In this document: positions 24,002 through 32,063 of the stretch, in pieces | How the letters are laid out: the number at the start of each line of letters is the position of its first letter | Position numbering within the stretch: the first letter of the stretch is position 1 | Source: DATEDA01 sp963820965 | GTDB taxonomy: Bacteria > Pseudomonadota > Gammaproteobacteria > Burkholderiales > SG8-39 | Reading direction: 5' to 3' | Length of the DNA stretch: 64,000 nt | Assembly: GCA_963820965.1 (NCBI GenBank) | Contig: CAWGCC010000014.1 | Coordinates: forward strand, 62,001-126,000 | The notes under the pieces: generated by a model | The model's input: the letters and a program-made list of their open reading frames with translations, nothing else | Database searches by the model: none | What the model was told of the DNA's origin: nothing | Position numbers and translations under genes: made by a program

Positions 24002-24511
24002 TCAGCTTGGGATCAGTCCGTCGAGGCGCAGCCGCGTGATGACGAATACCTGCCCGAGGCAGGTTCCGAGCTCTTCGTCGCGGTCGTTCGCCAGCCGGCG
24101 CTCGAACTCGCGAAGGATGCCGTCCTTCGTGTGCTGCCGCACCGCGATGATGAACGGGAAGCCGAACCTGTCGCGGTAGCGGCGGTTGAGACTCGAGATC
24201 CGCTCCATCTCCGCCCGCGAGAGCGCGTTCAGACCCGCGCCGCCCTGCTCGGCGGTCGAGTCGCCGGTCATCGTGCCGGCCTGCGCCTCCTTGCCGGCCA
24301 GCTCCGGATGCGCGCGCAGCAGCGCGAGCTGCTCGTCGCGGCTCGCGCGCTCGACGACGTCGGTCATCGCTGCGTGCAGCGCGGCCACGCTCGCGAACGG
24401 CCGCGCGGCGAACGCACGCTCGGCGATCCACGGCGAGTGCTCGAATACGCCGCCGAGCGCGGCGAGAAACTCGGCGCCCGACATCGCGTTCACCTGCGCG
24501 AGGGTCGGCAT
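24002..24511 (-). CDS. uraD: OHCU decarboxylase
   Basis: A 169-residue helical enzyme that decarboxylates 2-oxo-4-hydroxy-4-carboxy-5-ureidoimidazoline to S-allantoin. The catalytic His is in LLRAHPELAGK (His68, Glu70), followed by LNALSRAEMERISSLNRRYRDRFGFPFIIAV with the conserved Glu and Arg, and QHTKDGILREFERRL. First gene of a leftward transcript uraD-uraH-BMP-TTR; the divergent ABC operon starts 177 bases away at 24689, so the intergenic stretch probably holds both promoters. Confidence 0.95.
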   Translation of the reverse strand: MPTLAQVNAMSGAEFLAALGGVFEHSPWIAERAFAARPFASVAALHAAMTDVVERASRDEQLALLRAHPELAGKEAQAGTMTGDSTAEQGGAGLNALSRAEMERISSLNRRYRDRFGFPFIIAVRQHTKDGILREFERRLANDRDEELGTCLGQVFVITRLRLDGLIPS

Positions 24512-24688
24512 GACGGCAGTCTCGAGGGCTGGTCAGGCCGAGGATACACCGGTCCAGGGCGCGTTCCCGGACCGGAAAGCGCGGTGCAGCATCTTTCCCC
24601 GAGTACGCCGCCCGGTGCGGGCGGACCGTGCCAAGCCGGGCGGCGATGTATAGAATGCATCGCAGGAGTTTCCACAGGAGGAGGAGTC

Positions 24689-25885
24689 ATGAGAATCAAA
24701 GGCGTTCTGCTTTCCGGTGCCGTCGCCCTCTGTGCGGTGGCGCTCGGCACCGGCGCTGCCCTCGCGCAGACGGTGCGCATCGGGCTGATCAACACCTACT
24801 CGGGCCCGATGGCGTCGAACGGCGACCAGATCGAGAAGGCGATCAATCTCTTCATGAAGCTGGGCGAATGCAAGCTTCCGGCGGGCGTGAACGTGGAGAT
24901 CATCAAGCGCGACGACACCGGGATCAACCCCGAGACGGCGAAGCGCCTCGCGCAGGAGCTGATCGTGCGCGACAAGGTGCAGATCCTGACCGGCGTGGTC
25001 TGGACGCCGAACGCCGCGGCGATCGCCCCGCTCGCGACCGAGGCCAAGGTGCCGTTCGTGATCATGAATGCGGGGACGGCGATGATCACGACGCTCTCGC
25101 CCTACATCGCCCGCACCTCGTTCACGCTGTGGCAGTCGAGCTACCCCATGGGTCAGTGGGCGGCGAAGAAGTTCAAGCGGGCCTATGTCGCGGTGGCCGA
25201 CTACGGTCCGGGCCACGACGCCCAGGAAGGGTTCACCCGCGGCTTCACCGCCGGTGGCGGCGAGGTGGTGGGCGCAGTGCGGATGCCCCCGCCGACGATG
25301 GACTTCGCGCCGTTCCTGCAGCGGATATTGGACGCGAAGCCGGATGCGCTGTTCGTGTTCGTGCCCGCCGGCAAGTCGGCCACGGCGCTGATCAAGGGAT
25401 TCGGCGACCTCGGCCTCGAAAAGGCGGGCATCAAGCTGATCGGACCCGGCGACATCACCGACGACGTCGAGCTGCCCAACATGGGCGACGTGCCGCTCGG
25501 CGTGACCACGATGTTCCATTATTCGGCGGCCGGCGACCGGCCCGCCAACAAGGCCTTCGTCGCCGCCTATCAGAAGGAGTACGGTGCCAAGGCGTGGCCG
25601 AACTTCATCTCGGTCGGCGCCTGGGACGGCATGCAGGCGATCTGCGACGTGATCCGTGCCCAGAACGGCAAGCTCGACCCGGACAAGACGATGGCGCTCC
25701 TGAAGGGCTGGAAAAACCCGAACAGCCCGCGCGGCCCGATCGAGATCGACGCGAACACGCGCGACATCATCCAGAACGAGTACGTGCGCGAGGTGCGGAA
25801 GGTCGGCGGCGTCCTCGCCAACGTCGAGCTGGAGACGATCCCCGCGGTCAAGGACCCGTGGAAGGAGATCAACAAGAAGCAATAG
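24689..25885 (+). CDS. Branched-chain-type ABC transporter substrate-binding protein
   Basis: A 398-residue periplasmic protein with a Sec signal peptide (LLSGAVALCAVALGTGAALAQ, cleavage after about 26), then a LivJ-type fold: VRIGLINTYSGPMASNGDQI, ETAKRLAQELIVRDKVQILTG, VPFVIMNAGTAMI and KLIGPGDITDDVELPNMGD. The start codon follows GGAGGAGGA at 24677-24685, and a TATAGAAT -10-like element is at 24651-24658. Its ABC partners follow after an intrinsic terminator. The PuuE gene at the end of the same run suggests import of a ureide or purine rather than leucine; that is inference. Confidence 0.92.
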   Translation: MRIKGVLLSGAVALCAVALGTGAALAQTVRIGLINTYSGPMASNGDQIEKAINLFMKLGECKLPAGVNVEIIKRDDTGINPETAKRLAQELIVRDKVQILTGVVWTPNAAAIAPLATEAKVPFVIMNAGTAMITTLSPYIARTSFTLWQSSYPMGQWAAKKFKRAYVAVADYGPGHDAQEGFTRGFTAGGGEVVGAVRMPPPTMDFAPFLQRILDAKPDALFVFVPAGKSATALIKGFGDLGLEKAGIKLIGPGDITDDVELPNMGDVPLGVTTMFHYSAAGDRPANKAFVAAYQKEYGAKAWPNFISVGAWDGMQAICDVIRAQNGKLDPDKTMALLKGWKNPNSPRGPIEIDANTRDIIQNEYVREVRKVGGVLANVELETIPAVKDPWKEINKKQ

Positions 25886-25913
25886 CGCGCGCCGCTCGCT
25901 GATACCGGGGCGG

Positions 25914-25945
25914 AACCCCCGCCGTGCGCGGCGGGGGTTTTGTTT
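25914..25945 (+). terminator. Intrinsic terminator between binding-protein and permease genes
   Basis: Perfect 11-bp stem AACCCCCGCCG / CGGCGGGGGTT with a TGCG loop and the T-rich tail TTTGTTTT. It lies 29 bases after the binding-protein stop and 19 before the livH start. Partial read-through here would give much more binding protein than membrane components. Confidence 0.85.
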
Positions 25946-25963
25946 TCTCCTGCAGAGCGATCC

Positions 25964-26839
25964 TTGGAAGCGTTCCTCGCCAGCGTCGTCAGCATCGCGT
26001 TCCACGGCCTCGCGTACGGGATGATCCTGTACGCGATCTCGGTCGGCCTGTCGGTCACGATGGGGCTGATGGGCTTCGTCAACCTCGCCCACGGCGTGTT
26101 CGCGATGGCCGGGGGCTACCTCATGTACTCGGGGATGACGAAGCTCGGGATGACCTGGCTCCCGGCGCTCGTCGCCGCCTGCGTGCTGGTGGCGCTGGGC
26201 AGCATGATTCTCGAGCGGCTGCTCTACTCCCGGCTCTACACCGCCGGCGAGCTGGAGCAGGTGCTGTTCACGATCGGCCTCATCTTCGTCGCGGTCGCGA
26301 TCGCCCGGGTCGCCTACGGCCCGAATCCGCTCGCGGCGCCGCTGCCGGATTACATGAAGGGCCAGATCGAGCTTCTCGGGCGCTCGTTCCCGGCCTATCG
26401 GGTGGTCGTGATCGTGTCGAGCGCGATCCTCATCGCCGTGCTGTGGATCGGCCTGGAGCGCACGCGCTGGGGCGCGATGGTCCGGGCCGCGGTGGACAAC
26501 CGCGCGATGGCGCAGTCGGTAGGCATCAACACCGGCCGGCTCTTCACGTTCACCTTCGCGCTCGGCAGCGGCCTCGCCGCGCTCGGTGGCGCGCTCGGCG
26601 CGGATCTGATCGCGATGACGCCGACCTACCCGTTCGAGCAGCTCGTGTACTTCCTGATCGTCGTCTCGATCGGCGGACTCGGCACGCTGCGCGGGCCGTT
26701 CATCGGCGCGCTGCTGATCGGCGTGGGCGATACCGCGTGCAAGTACTGGGTGCCGCAGTTCGGCGCCTTCTTCGTCTATGCCGCAACGATGGTGATCCTG
26801 CTGTGGCGGCCGCAGGGCCTCCTCGGCAGGAAGACGTGA
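25964..26839 (+). CDS. ABC transporter permease, LivH family
   Basis: About 291 residues and eight membrane helices. LivH signatures are MGLMGFVNLAHGVFAMAGG, RWGAMVRAAVDNRAMAQSVGIN (EAA-like cytoplasmic loop) and VYFLIVVSIGGLGTLRGPFIGALLIG. TTG 25964 (LEAFLASVVSIAFHG) is the likely start; the upstream TTG at 25940 falls in the terminator T-run. Its stop overlaps the livM ATG (TGATG). Confidence 0.92.
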   Translation: MEAFLASVVSIAFHGLAYGMILYAISVGLSVTMGLMGFVNLAHGVFAMAGGYLMYSGMTKLGMTWLPALVAACVLVALGSMILERLLYSRLYTAGELEQVLFTIGLIFVAVAIARVAYGPNPLAAPLPDYMKGQIELLGRSFPAYRVVVIVSSAILIAVLWIGLERTRWGAMVRAAVDNRAMAQSVGINTGRLFTFTFALGSGLAALGGALGADLIAMTPTYPFEQLVYFLIVVSIGGLGTLRGPFIGALLIGVGDTACKYWVPQFGAFFVYAATMVILLWRPQGLLGRKT

Positions 26840-27819
26840 TGTTCGGCGCGCCCGCGAACATCGGTTACGCCGGCTCGGCGCGGCTCCGGCCGGTGGAGCT
26901 CGCGCCGTGGGCGCTGGCGGCGGCGGTTTACTTTCTCGCGCCGAACTACCTGCCGCTCGGCGCCTACGTACTGATCATCATCCTCTTCGCGCTGTCGCTC
27001 GACCTGATCCTCGGGTACGGCGGCATCGTGACGCTCGGGCATGCGGCGTATTTCGGCTTCGGCGCGTACGCGGCCGGCGTCTTCGCGGTGCGCGTCACCG
27101 GGGATCCGCTGCTCGGCCTGATCGTGGCGGGGGTCGCGGCCGGGCTCCTCGGCCTTGCGACCGGCGCGGTGATCCTGCGCACCCACGGGCTCGCGCTGCT
27201 GATGCTGACGCTCGCGATCACCGCGATCGTGTTCGAGATCGCGAACAAGTGGACCACCGTCACCGGCGGGGCAGATGGCCTGCACAGCGTCCCGATCAAG
27301 CCGATCCTCGGCGCCTTCCGGTTCGACATGTTCGGGAAGACCGCCTTTCTGTACTGCCTGATCGTGCTCGCGGCCGGCTGGTGGCTCGTTCGAACGATCG
27401 TCCATTCGCCGTTCGGTGTCGCGCTCGCCGGCACGCGGGAGAACGACGTGCGCATGCACGCGATCGGCGCGCCGGTCTACCGCCGCCGGCTCTACGCCTA
27501 CACGATCTCGGCGACGCTCGCGGGCATCGCCGGCGGGCTGCTCACCCAGACGACGCAGTTCGTCGGGCTGTCGGTGCTCACGTTCGAGCTGTCGGGGGAG
27601 CTGCTGGTGATGCTGGTGCTCGGCGGCGTGCGGCGGATCTACGGGGCCTTCGTCGGCCCCATCGTGTTCATCGTCGCGCGGGACTATCTCGCCAAGCAAT
27701 CGCCGGAGTACTGGACGCTCGGGATCGGCGTGCTGCTGATCGTGATCGTGATGTTCGCGCGCGGCGGGCTCCTGGGGCTCCTCGACCGGGCGTGGGCGAA
27801 GCTCGGGAGGAAGGCGTGA
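26839..27819 (+). CDS. ABC transporter permease, LivM family
   Basis: A 326-residue permease with about nine hydrophobic helices. The LivM pattern is clear: FALSLDLILGYGGIVTLGHAAYFG near residue 55, VRTIVHSPFGVALAGTRENDVRMHAIGAPV as the ATPase-contacting loop, and AGIAGGLLTQTTQFVGL. Pairs with LivH to form the membrane channel. Its start overlaps the livH stop and its stop overlaps the livG GTG, so the four genes are translationally coupled. Confidence 0.93.
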   Translation: MFGAPANIGYAGSARLRPVELAPWALAAAVYFLAPNYLPLGAYVLIIILFALSLDLILGYGGIVTLGHAAYFGFGAYAAGVFAVRVTGDPLLGLIVAGVAAGLLGLATGAVILRTHGLALLMLTLAITAIVFEIANKWTTVTGGADGLHSVPIKPILGAFRFDMFGKTAFLYCLIVLAAGWWLVRTIVHSPFGVALAGTRENDVRMHAIGAPVYRRRLYAYTISATLAGIAGGLLTQTTQFVGLSVLTFELSGELLVMLVLGGVRRIYGAFVGPIVFIVARDYLAKQSPEYWTLGIGVLLIVIVMFARGGLLGLLDRAWAKLGRKA

Positions 27820-28565
27820 TCGTCGTCCTCGAGACCCGGGCGCTGTGCAAGAGCTTCGGCGCGCTGACGGTCGCGGACAACATCGAGTTCCGGCTGGAGG
27901 AGGGGGCGCGGCACGCGCTGATCGGCCCGAACGGCGCCGGGAAGACGACGTTCATCAACATGCTGACCGGCAGGCTCGGGCCGACGACCGGCCACATCAT
28001 TCTCGGCGGCGAGGACATCACGCACCTCGCGCAGGCGGCGCGGGTGAAGCGCGGGCTGGGGCGGACGTTCCAGATCAACACATTGTTCCGCGACCTCACG
28101 GTGCTCGACAACGTCGCGCTCGGGATCGCCGAGCGGCTCGGCGTCGCCGGGCGGCTGTGGCGGCCGGCTACGGCGTATCGCGAGGTGCGCGAGGAAGCGA
28201 TGGCGTTCCTCGACAGTCTCGGGCTCGCCGGCGACGCGGGCCAGCGCGTTCTCGACCTGCCTTACGGCAAGCAGCGCCTCGTCGAGATCGCGATCGCGCT
28301 CGGGCTGAAGCCGAAGGTGCTGCTGCTCGACGAACCCGCGGCGGGCGTGCCGTCGCTCGAATCGGAGCGGATTCTCGAGGTGCTCGACCAGCTGCCCGCC
28401 CACATCGCGATCCTGATCATCGAGCACGACATGGACCTCGTGTTCCGCTTCGCGCGCCGGATCACCGTGCTCGTACAGGGGCAGGTCCTGTGCGAGGGCA
28501 CGCCGGCGGAGATCGCGGCCGACCGCCGGGTGCACGAGGTCTACCTCGGAGAGGGGCGTGGCTGA
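27816..28565 (+). CDS. ABC transporter ATP-binding protein, LivG family
   Basis: A 249-residue ATPase: Walker A GPNGAGKTT (about 39-47), Q-loop in GRTFQINTLF, Walker B VLLLDEPAAGV and the switch His in IIEHDMDLVF. The signature motif reads LPYGKQRLVEIA instead of the common LSYGxQR; this is within the LivG range. GTG start at 27816 overlapping the livM stop. Confidence 0.93.
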   Translation: MIVVLETRALCKSFGALTVADNIEFRLEEGARHALIGPNGAGKTTFINMLTGRLGPTTGHIILGGEDITHLAQAARVKRGLGRTFQINTLFRDLTVLDNVALGIAERLGVAGRLWRPATAYREVREEAMAFLDSLGLAGDAGQRVLDLPYGKQRLVEIAIALGLKPKVLLLDEPAAGVPSLESERILEVLDQLPAHIAILIIEHDMDLVFRFARRITVLVQGQVLCEGTPAEIAADRRVHEVYLGEGRG

Positions 28566-29259
28566 GGCGCTCAGGCTCGACCGCGTGCGTGCCGGCTACG
28601 GCGCGACCGTCGTGCTCGAGGACGTCGGTTTCGGTCTTGCCGAGCGCGGCTCGCTCGCGGTGTTGGGACGGAATGGCGTGGGGAAGACGACGCTCCTCGC
28701 CACGATCATGGGCCACACGACCTTTCATTCGGGCGAGATGGCGTTCCGGGGGCAGCCGCTCGCGCGGATGCCGGCGTTCGAGCGGAATAGGGTGGGAATC
28801 GGGTACGTGCCGCAGACGCGGGACATTTTCCCGTCGCTGTCGGTCGAGGAGAACCTCACCGTCGCCGGGCGGGCGGGTCGGTGGACGCTCGAGCGCGTAT
28901 ATGAGTTCTTTCCCCGGCTGGCAGAGCGGCGCTCCCACATGGGCAACCAAATCTCCGGCGGCGAACAGCAGATGCTCGCCATCGGCCGTGCGCTCATGGG
29001 GAACCCGTCGCTGCTGCTGATGGACGAGCCGCTGGAAGGGCTCGCGCCGATCATCGTGGAGGCGATCCTGAAGGCGATGGAGCGGCTGATCCGCGAGGAG
29101 GAGCTGACCGTCGTGCTGGTGGAGCAGTCGGCGAAGCTCGTGCTCCAGGTGACCGAGAGCGCGCTCGTGCTGAGCCGCGGGCGGATCGTGCATCACGGGC
29201 CGAGCGCGGAGCTGCTGGCGGATCCGGAGCGGCTCACTTCACTGGTGGTGTCTCAGTAA
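28558..29259 (+). CDS. ABC transporter ATP-binding protein, LivF family
   Basis: A 233-residue ATPase with Walker A GRNGVGKTT, YVPQTRDIFPSLSVEENL (Q-loop and following), ISGGEQQMLAIGRALMGNP (signature), LLLMDEPLEGLAP (Walker B) and a Q-for-His switch in VLVEQSAKL, normal for LivF. The GTG start at 28558 overlaps livG by 8 bases; its stop overlaps the puuE ATG by one base. Confidence 0.93.
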   Translation: MAEALRLDRVRAGYGATVVLEDVGFGLAERGSLAVLGRNGVGKTTLLATIMGHTTFHSGEMAFRGQPLARMPAFERNRVGIGYVPQTRDIFPSLSVEENLTVAGRAGRWTLERVYEFFPRLAERRSHMGNQISGGEQQMLAIGRALMGNPSLLLMDEPLEGLAPIIVEAILKAMERLIREEELTVVLVEQSAKLVLQVTESALVLSRGRIVHHGPSAELLADPERLTSLVVSQ

Positions 29260-30209
29260 TGGCTGCCAAGTCCAAATCGAAACGCCCGGCCGCCTACCCG
29301 CGCGACATGGTGGGGTACGGGCGCAATCCGCCGCGCGTCGAGTGGCCGGGCGGCGCGCGCGTCGCGGTCCAGTTCGTCCTCAACTACGAGGAGGGCGCCG
29401 AGAACAGCGTGCTGCACGGGGACAAGGGCTCCGAGCAGTTCCTGTCGGAGATCGTCGGCGCGGCGTCGTATCCGGCGCGGCACATGAGCATGGAGTCGAT
29501 CTACGAGTACGGCTCGCGGGCCGGCGTGTGGCGGATCCTGCGGGAGTTCGAGCGGCGGAAGCTGCCGCTGACGGTGTTCGGGGTCGCGATGGCGTTAGAG
29601 CGGAATCCCGAGGTGACGGCGGCGTTCGTGGAGCTGGGGCACGAGATCGCGAGTCACGGGTGGCGGTGGATTCACTACCAGAATTTCGCGCCGAAGCTCG
29701 AGGCCGAGCACATGCGGATCGCGACCGAGATCATCAAGCGGATGACCGGGGGGAAGTGGCCGCTCGGGTGGTACACGGGGCGGGACAGTCCGAATACGCG
29801 GCGGCTGGTGGTGGAGCACGGCGGGTACGAGTACGACTCGGACTACTACGGGGACGATCTGCCGTTCTGGACTGAGGTGGAGACGTCGAAGGGGAAGAAG
29901 GTTCGGCACCTGGTGGTGCCGTACACGCTGGATGCGAACGACATGCGGTTCGCGACGCCGCAGGGGTTCAATACGGCGGAGCAGTTCTTTGTGTATCTGC
30001 GGGATGCGTTCGACGTGCTGTATGCGGAGGGGGCGGAGGCGCCGAAGATGATGTCGGTGGGGATGCACTGCCGGCTGCTGGGGCGGCCGGGGCGGATGCG
30101 GGGGTTACAGCGGTTTCTGGATCATGTGCAGGCGCATGACAAGGTCTGGGTGGCGAGGAGGATTGATGTGGCGCGGCATTGGAGGGGGATGGATCCGGGT
30201 GGGTGTTGA
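29259..30209 (+). CDS. puuE: Allantoinase, polysaccharide-deacetylase-like (PuuE)
   Basis: A 316-residue member of the NodB-like deacetylase superfamily of the PuuE type, a metal-independent allantoinase unrelated to AllB. Diagnostic blocks are YPRDMVGYGRNPPRVEWPGG, LNYEEGAENSVLHGD, GHEIASHGWRWIHY and GWYTGRDSPNTRRLV. It opens the hydantoin ring of allantoin to allantoate, linking UraD to the AllC-type enzyme at 50.3 kb. Translationally coupled to livF, which ties the ABC transporter to ureide metabolism. Its 3' end becomes strongly G-rich on the coding strand (30040-30190), just before the mobile-element patch. Confidence 0.95.
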   Translation: MAAKSKSKRPAAYPRDMVGYGRNPPRVEWPGGARVAVQFVLNYEEGAENSVLHGDKGSEQFLSEIVGAASYPARHMSMESIYEYGSRAGVWRILREFERRKLPLTVFGVAMALERNPEVTAAFVELGHEIASHGWRWIHYQNFAPKLEAEHMRIATEIIKRMTGGKWPLGWYTGRDSPNTRRLVVEHGGYEYDSDYYGDDLPFWTEVETSKGKKVRHLVVPYTLDANDMRFATPQGFNTAEQFFVYLRDAFDVLYAEGAEAPKMMSVGMHCRLLGRPGRMRGLQRFLDHVQAHDKVWVARRIDVARHWRGMDPGGC

Positions 30210-30300
30210 GCGCGCCTAAGGCGGGAGCGACTGCGCTCGTCGCATTCGGGTTGCCATATATGGATAGGCACCCGTGCCAATTTCTGCCTGCCCATAGCAG

Positions 30301-30430
30301 ATGCCCGCCTACCGTGACGAGCTGCTGAAGGACGCGGACCCGAAGAAGGTATTCGGCTCGGAGGCCCTGCCTCGACGAGATCAAGAAGGCGCTGGCCGAG
30401 CGCACGCCGCGCCGCCGGGAGCGTCGCGCG
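30301..30430 (+). pseudogene. Remnant of an IS256-type transposase N-terminus
   Basis: ATG 30301 reads MPAYRDELLKDADPKKVFGSEAL, then a one-base shift near 30368 is needed to continue as LDEIKKALAERTP. This resembles the opening of IS256/mutator-family transposases (KGADPKxVFxxDGLLDELKKALAER). It runs into Arg-rich, unrelated sequence after about 40 codons; the catalytic DDE part is absent. Confidence 0.45.
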
Positions 30431-30477
30431 CGGCGAGCGCGTATCGTGCTCGCGGCTAATGATGGCGCCGATCGATC

Positions 30478-31640
30478 ATGGGCCAGGCGGTTCAGCGCGC
30501 ACCGGCGGCCGACACGGTCCACTACGAACGCCGGCGCCCCGAGGACACGACGCTGTATCAGCTCGTCCAGGAGCACCTCGAGACCTTCTTGGCCCAAGTC
30601 GAGGCGCAGACCGGCGCGGCCTTGCCCCAGTTCGTGAAGGACGAGTTCGACGCCTTTCTGGAGTGCGGCATCCTCGCGCACGGATTTCTCCGACTGCGCT
30701 GTGCCGACTGCGCCGATGAGAAGCTGGTGGCGTTCTCGTGCAAGCGGCGCGGGTTCTGCCCGTCGTGCGGGGCGCGGCGCATGGCAGAAACAGCCGCGCA
30801 CCTGGTCGACTACGTCATCCCGCCGGTTCCGGTGCGTCAATGGGTGCTCTCGTTTCCGATTCCGCTGCGCACCGTGTTAGCCGCCCATCCGCAGCTGCTC
30901 TCAGCGGTGTTGCAAATCGTTCACCGGGTCATCGCGACATTTCTGGTCAAGCAAGCCGGACTGAAACGCCGTGCAGCCGACACCGGCGCAGTCACGCTCA
31001 TCCAGCGCTTCGGCTCGGCGGCCAATCTGAACATTCACCTGCACTGCCTGGTACTGGATGGGGTCTATCGGATGGCCGGGAGCGTGCCGGTGTTCCAGGA
31101 GGCGGCGGTGCGCTGTGCGGCCCATCAGTGCAACGAGCTCGAACAGCTGTGCCGATACATCTCCCGCCCAGCGATTGCCAACGGACGACTCAGTCGCACC
31201 GCACCGGTGATGTCGTGCTGCGACTGAAGAGTCCGTACAAGGATGGCACCACCCAGGTCGTGATGTCGCCGCTGGAGTTCATGCAGCGACTGGCCGCCTT
31301 GGTGCCGCGTCCGCGCCTACATCTGATTCGTTTCCACGGGGTGCTCGCTCCCCACGCCAAGCTACGGGCCCAGATCGTCCCACGCGAGCCCATCAACGCC
31401 CATGACCCAGCTCACACTGCGCACGGCGCGACGCCAAGCCGCATGAGTTGGGCGCGTCTGCTCAAGGGCGTCTTCGAGATTGACATTGAACACTGTCCAC
31501 ACTGCGGCGCCAACCTGAAGATCCTTGCGGCCATCGAGGATCCCGCGGTGATTGTCGGAATCCTCACCCATCTAAACTTGCCCGCTCGCGCCCCGCCGCG
31601 CTCACCGGCGCGGGCACCGCCGCTGTTCCAGGCGGCCTGA
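30478..31640 (+). pseudogene. IS91-family (Y2/HUH) transposase, internally deleted and frameshifted
   Basis: The N-terminal zinc-binding domain (CADCADEKLVAFSCKRRGFCPSCGARRM) and the HUH motif (NIHLHCLVLDGVY) are intact. The frame then jumps from VPVFQEA directly to VRCAAHQCNELEQLCRYISRP, which in full-length relatives lies roughly 90-100 residues further on, so an internal deletion is likely. A one-base shift near 31199-31203 moves the rest (TGDVVLRLKSPYKDG ... MSPLEFMQRLAALVPRPRLH, HCPHCGANL) into another frame that ends at 31640. IS91 elements move by rolling-circle transposition; this copy should be inactive. Confidence 0.8.
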
Positions 31641-32063
31641 TCGCCACCCCAGATTGCCACCCAGCGCCCCGATGCCATCCGGCTCGGTCGCTGACCCGGG
31701 ATCGCGCTCGGCTTGCATTCTCCCGGTAGGCGCATCGGCCTGAACTCCAGCTGCCTTGGGCCCGATCACAGTCCGATGAATCCCCGCCAAAGCGCAACGA
31801 TTTGCGCGCCTACCCGGTCGATTGACCGCTCAGCGTTCCGGACATACAGTCCAGTTGCGCGAAAAAGGGCGTTTGTTTTCCTTATGCTCTGCTCTGCGCG
31901 ACGCTGCGCCCTCGGGACCCCCGAGGCGTCATGGCTGCTCCCGGCGCCGCGGGGGACGCTGAACAGCTACGGCAACGGTCACGAGCGCTGCACTTTCTCG
32001 CGTGATCGACCACTAGCCTCTTTCGAAACGCGGTGGGCATCCCTACTGGCGATGGAGGATGTG
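31641..32063. other. Gene-free stretch upstream of the cNMP-oxidoreductase gene
   Basis: No coding frame here has protein-like content; the frame that runs through into the downstream gene is Arg/Ser-rich noise until residue-like sequence starts at 32064. A small GGAC-ATACA-GTCC hairpin lies at about 31842-31854. The promoter of the fusion gene must be in this stretch, but I see no convincing -35/-10 pair. Confidence 0.5.

Noticed and set aside
31713..32063. Longer N-terminus for the cNMP-oxidoreductase
   Set aside because: The added 117 residues are low-quality sequence with no similarity. The ATG at 32064 has GGAGG at the right distance and starts the cNMP domain exactly.
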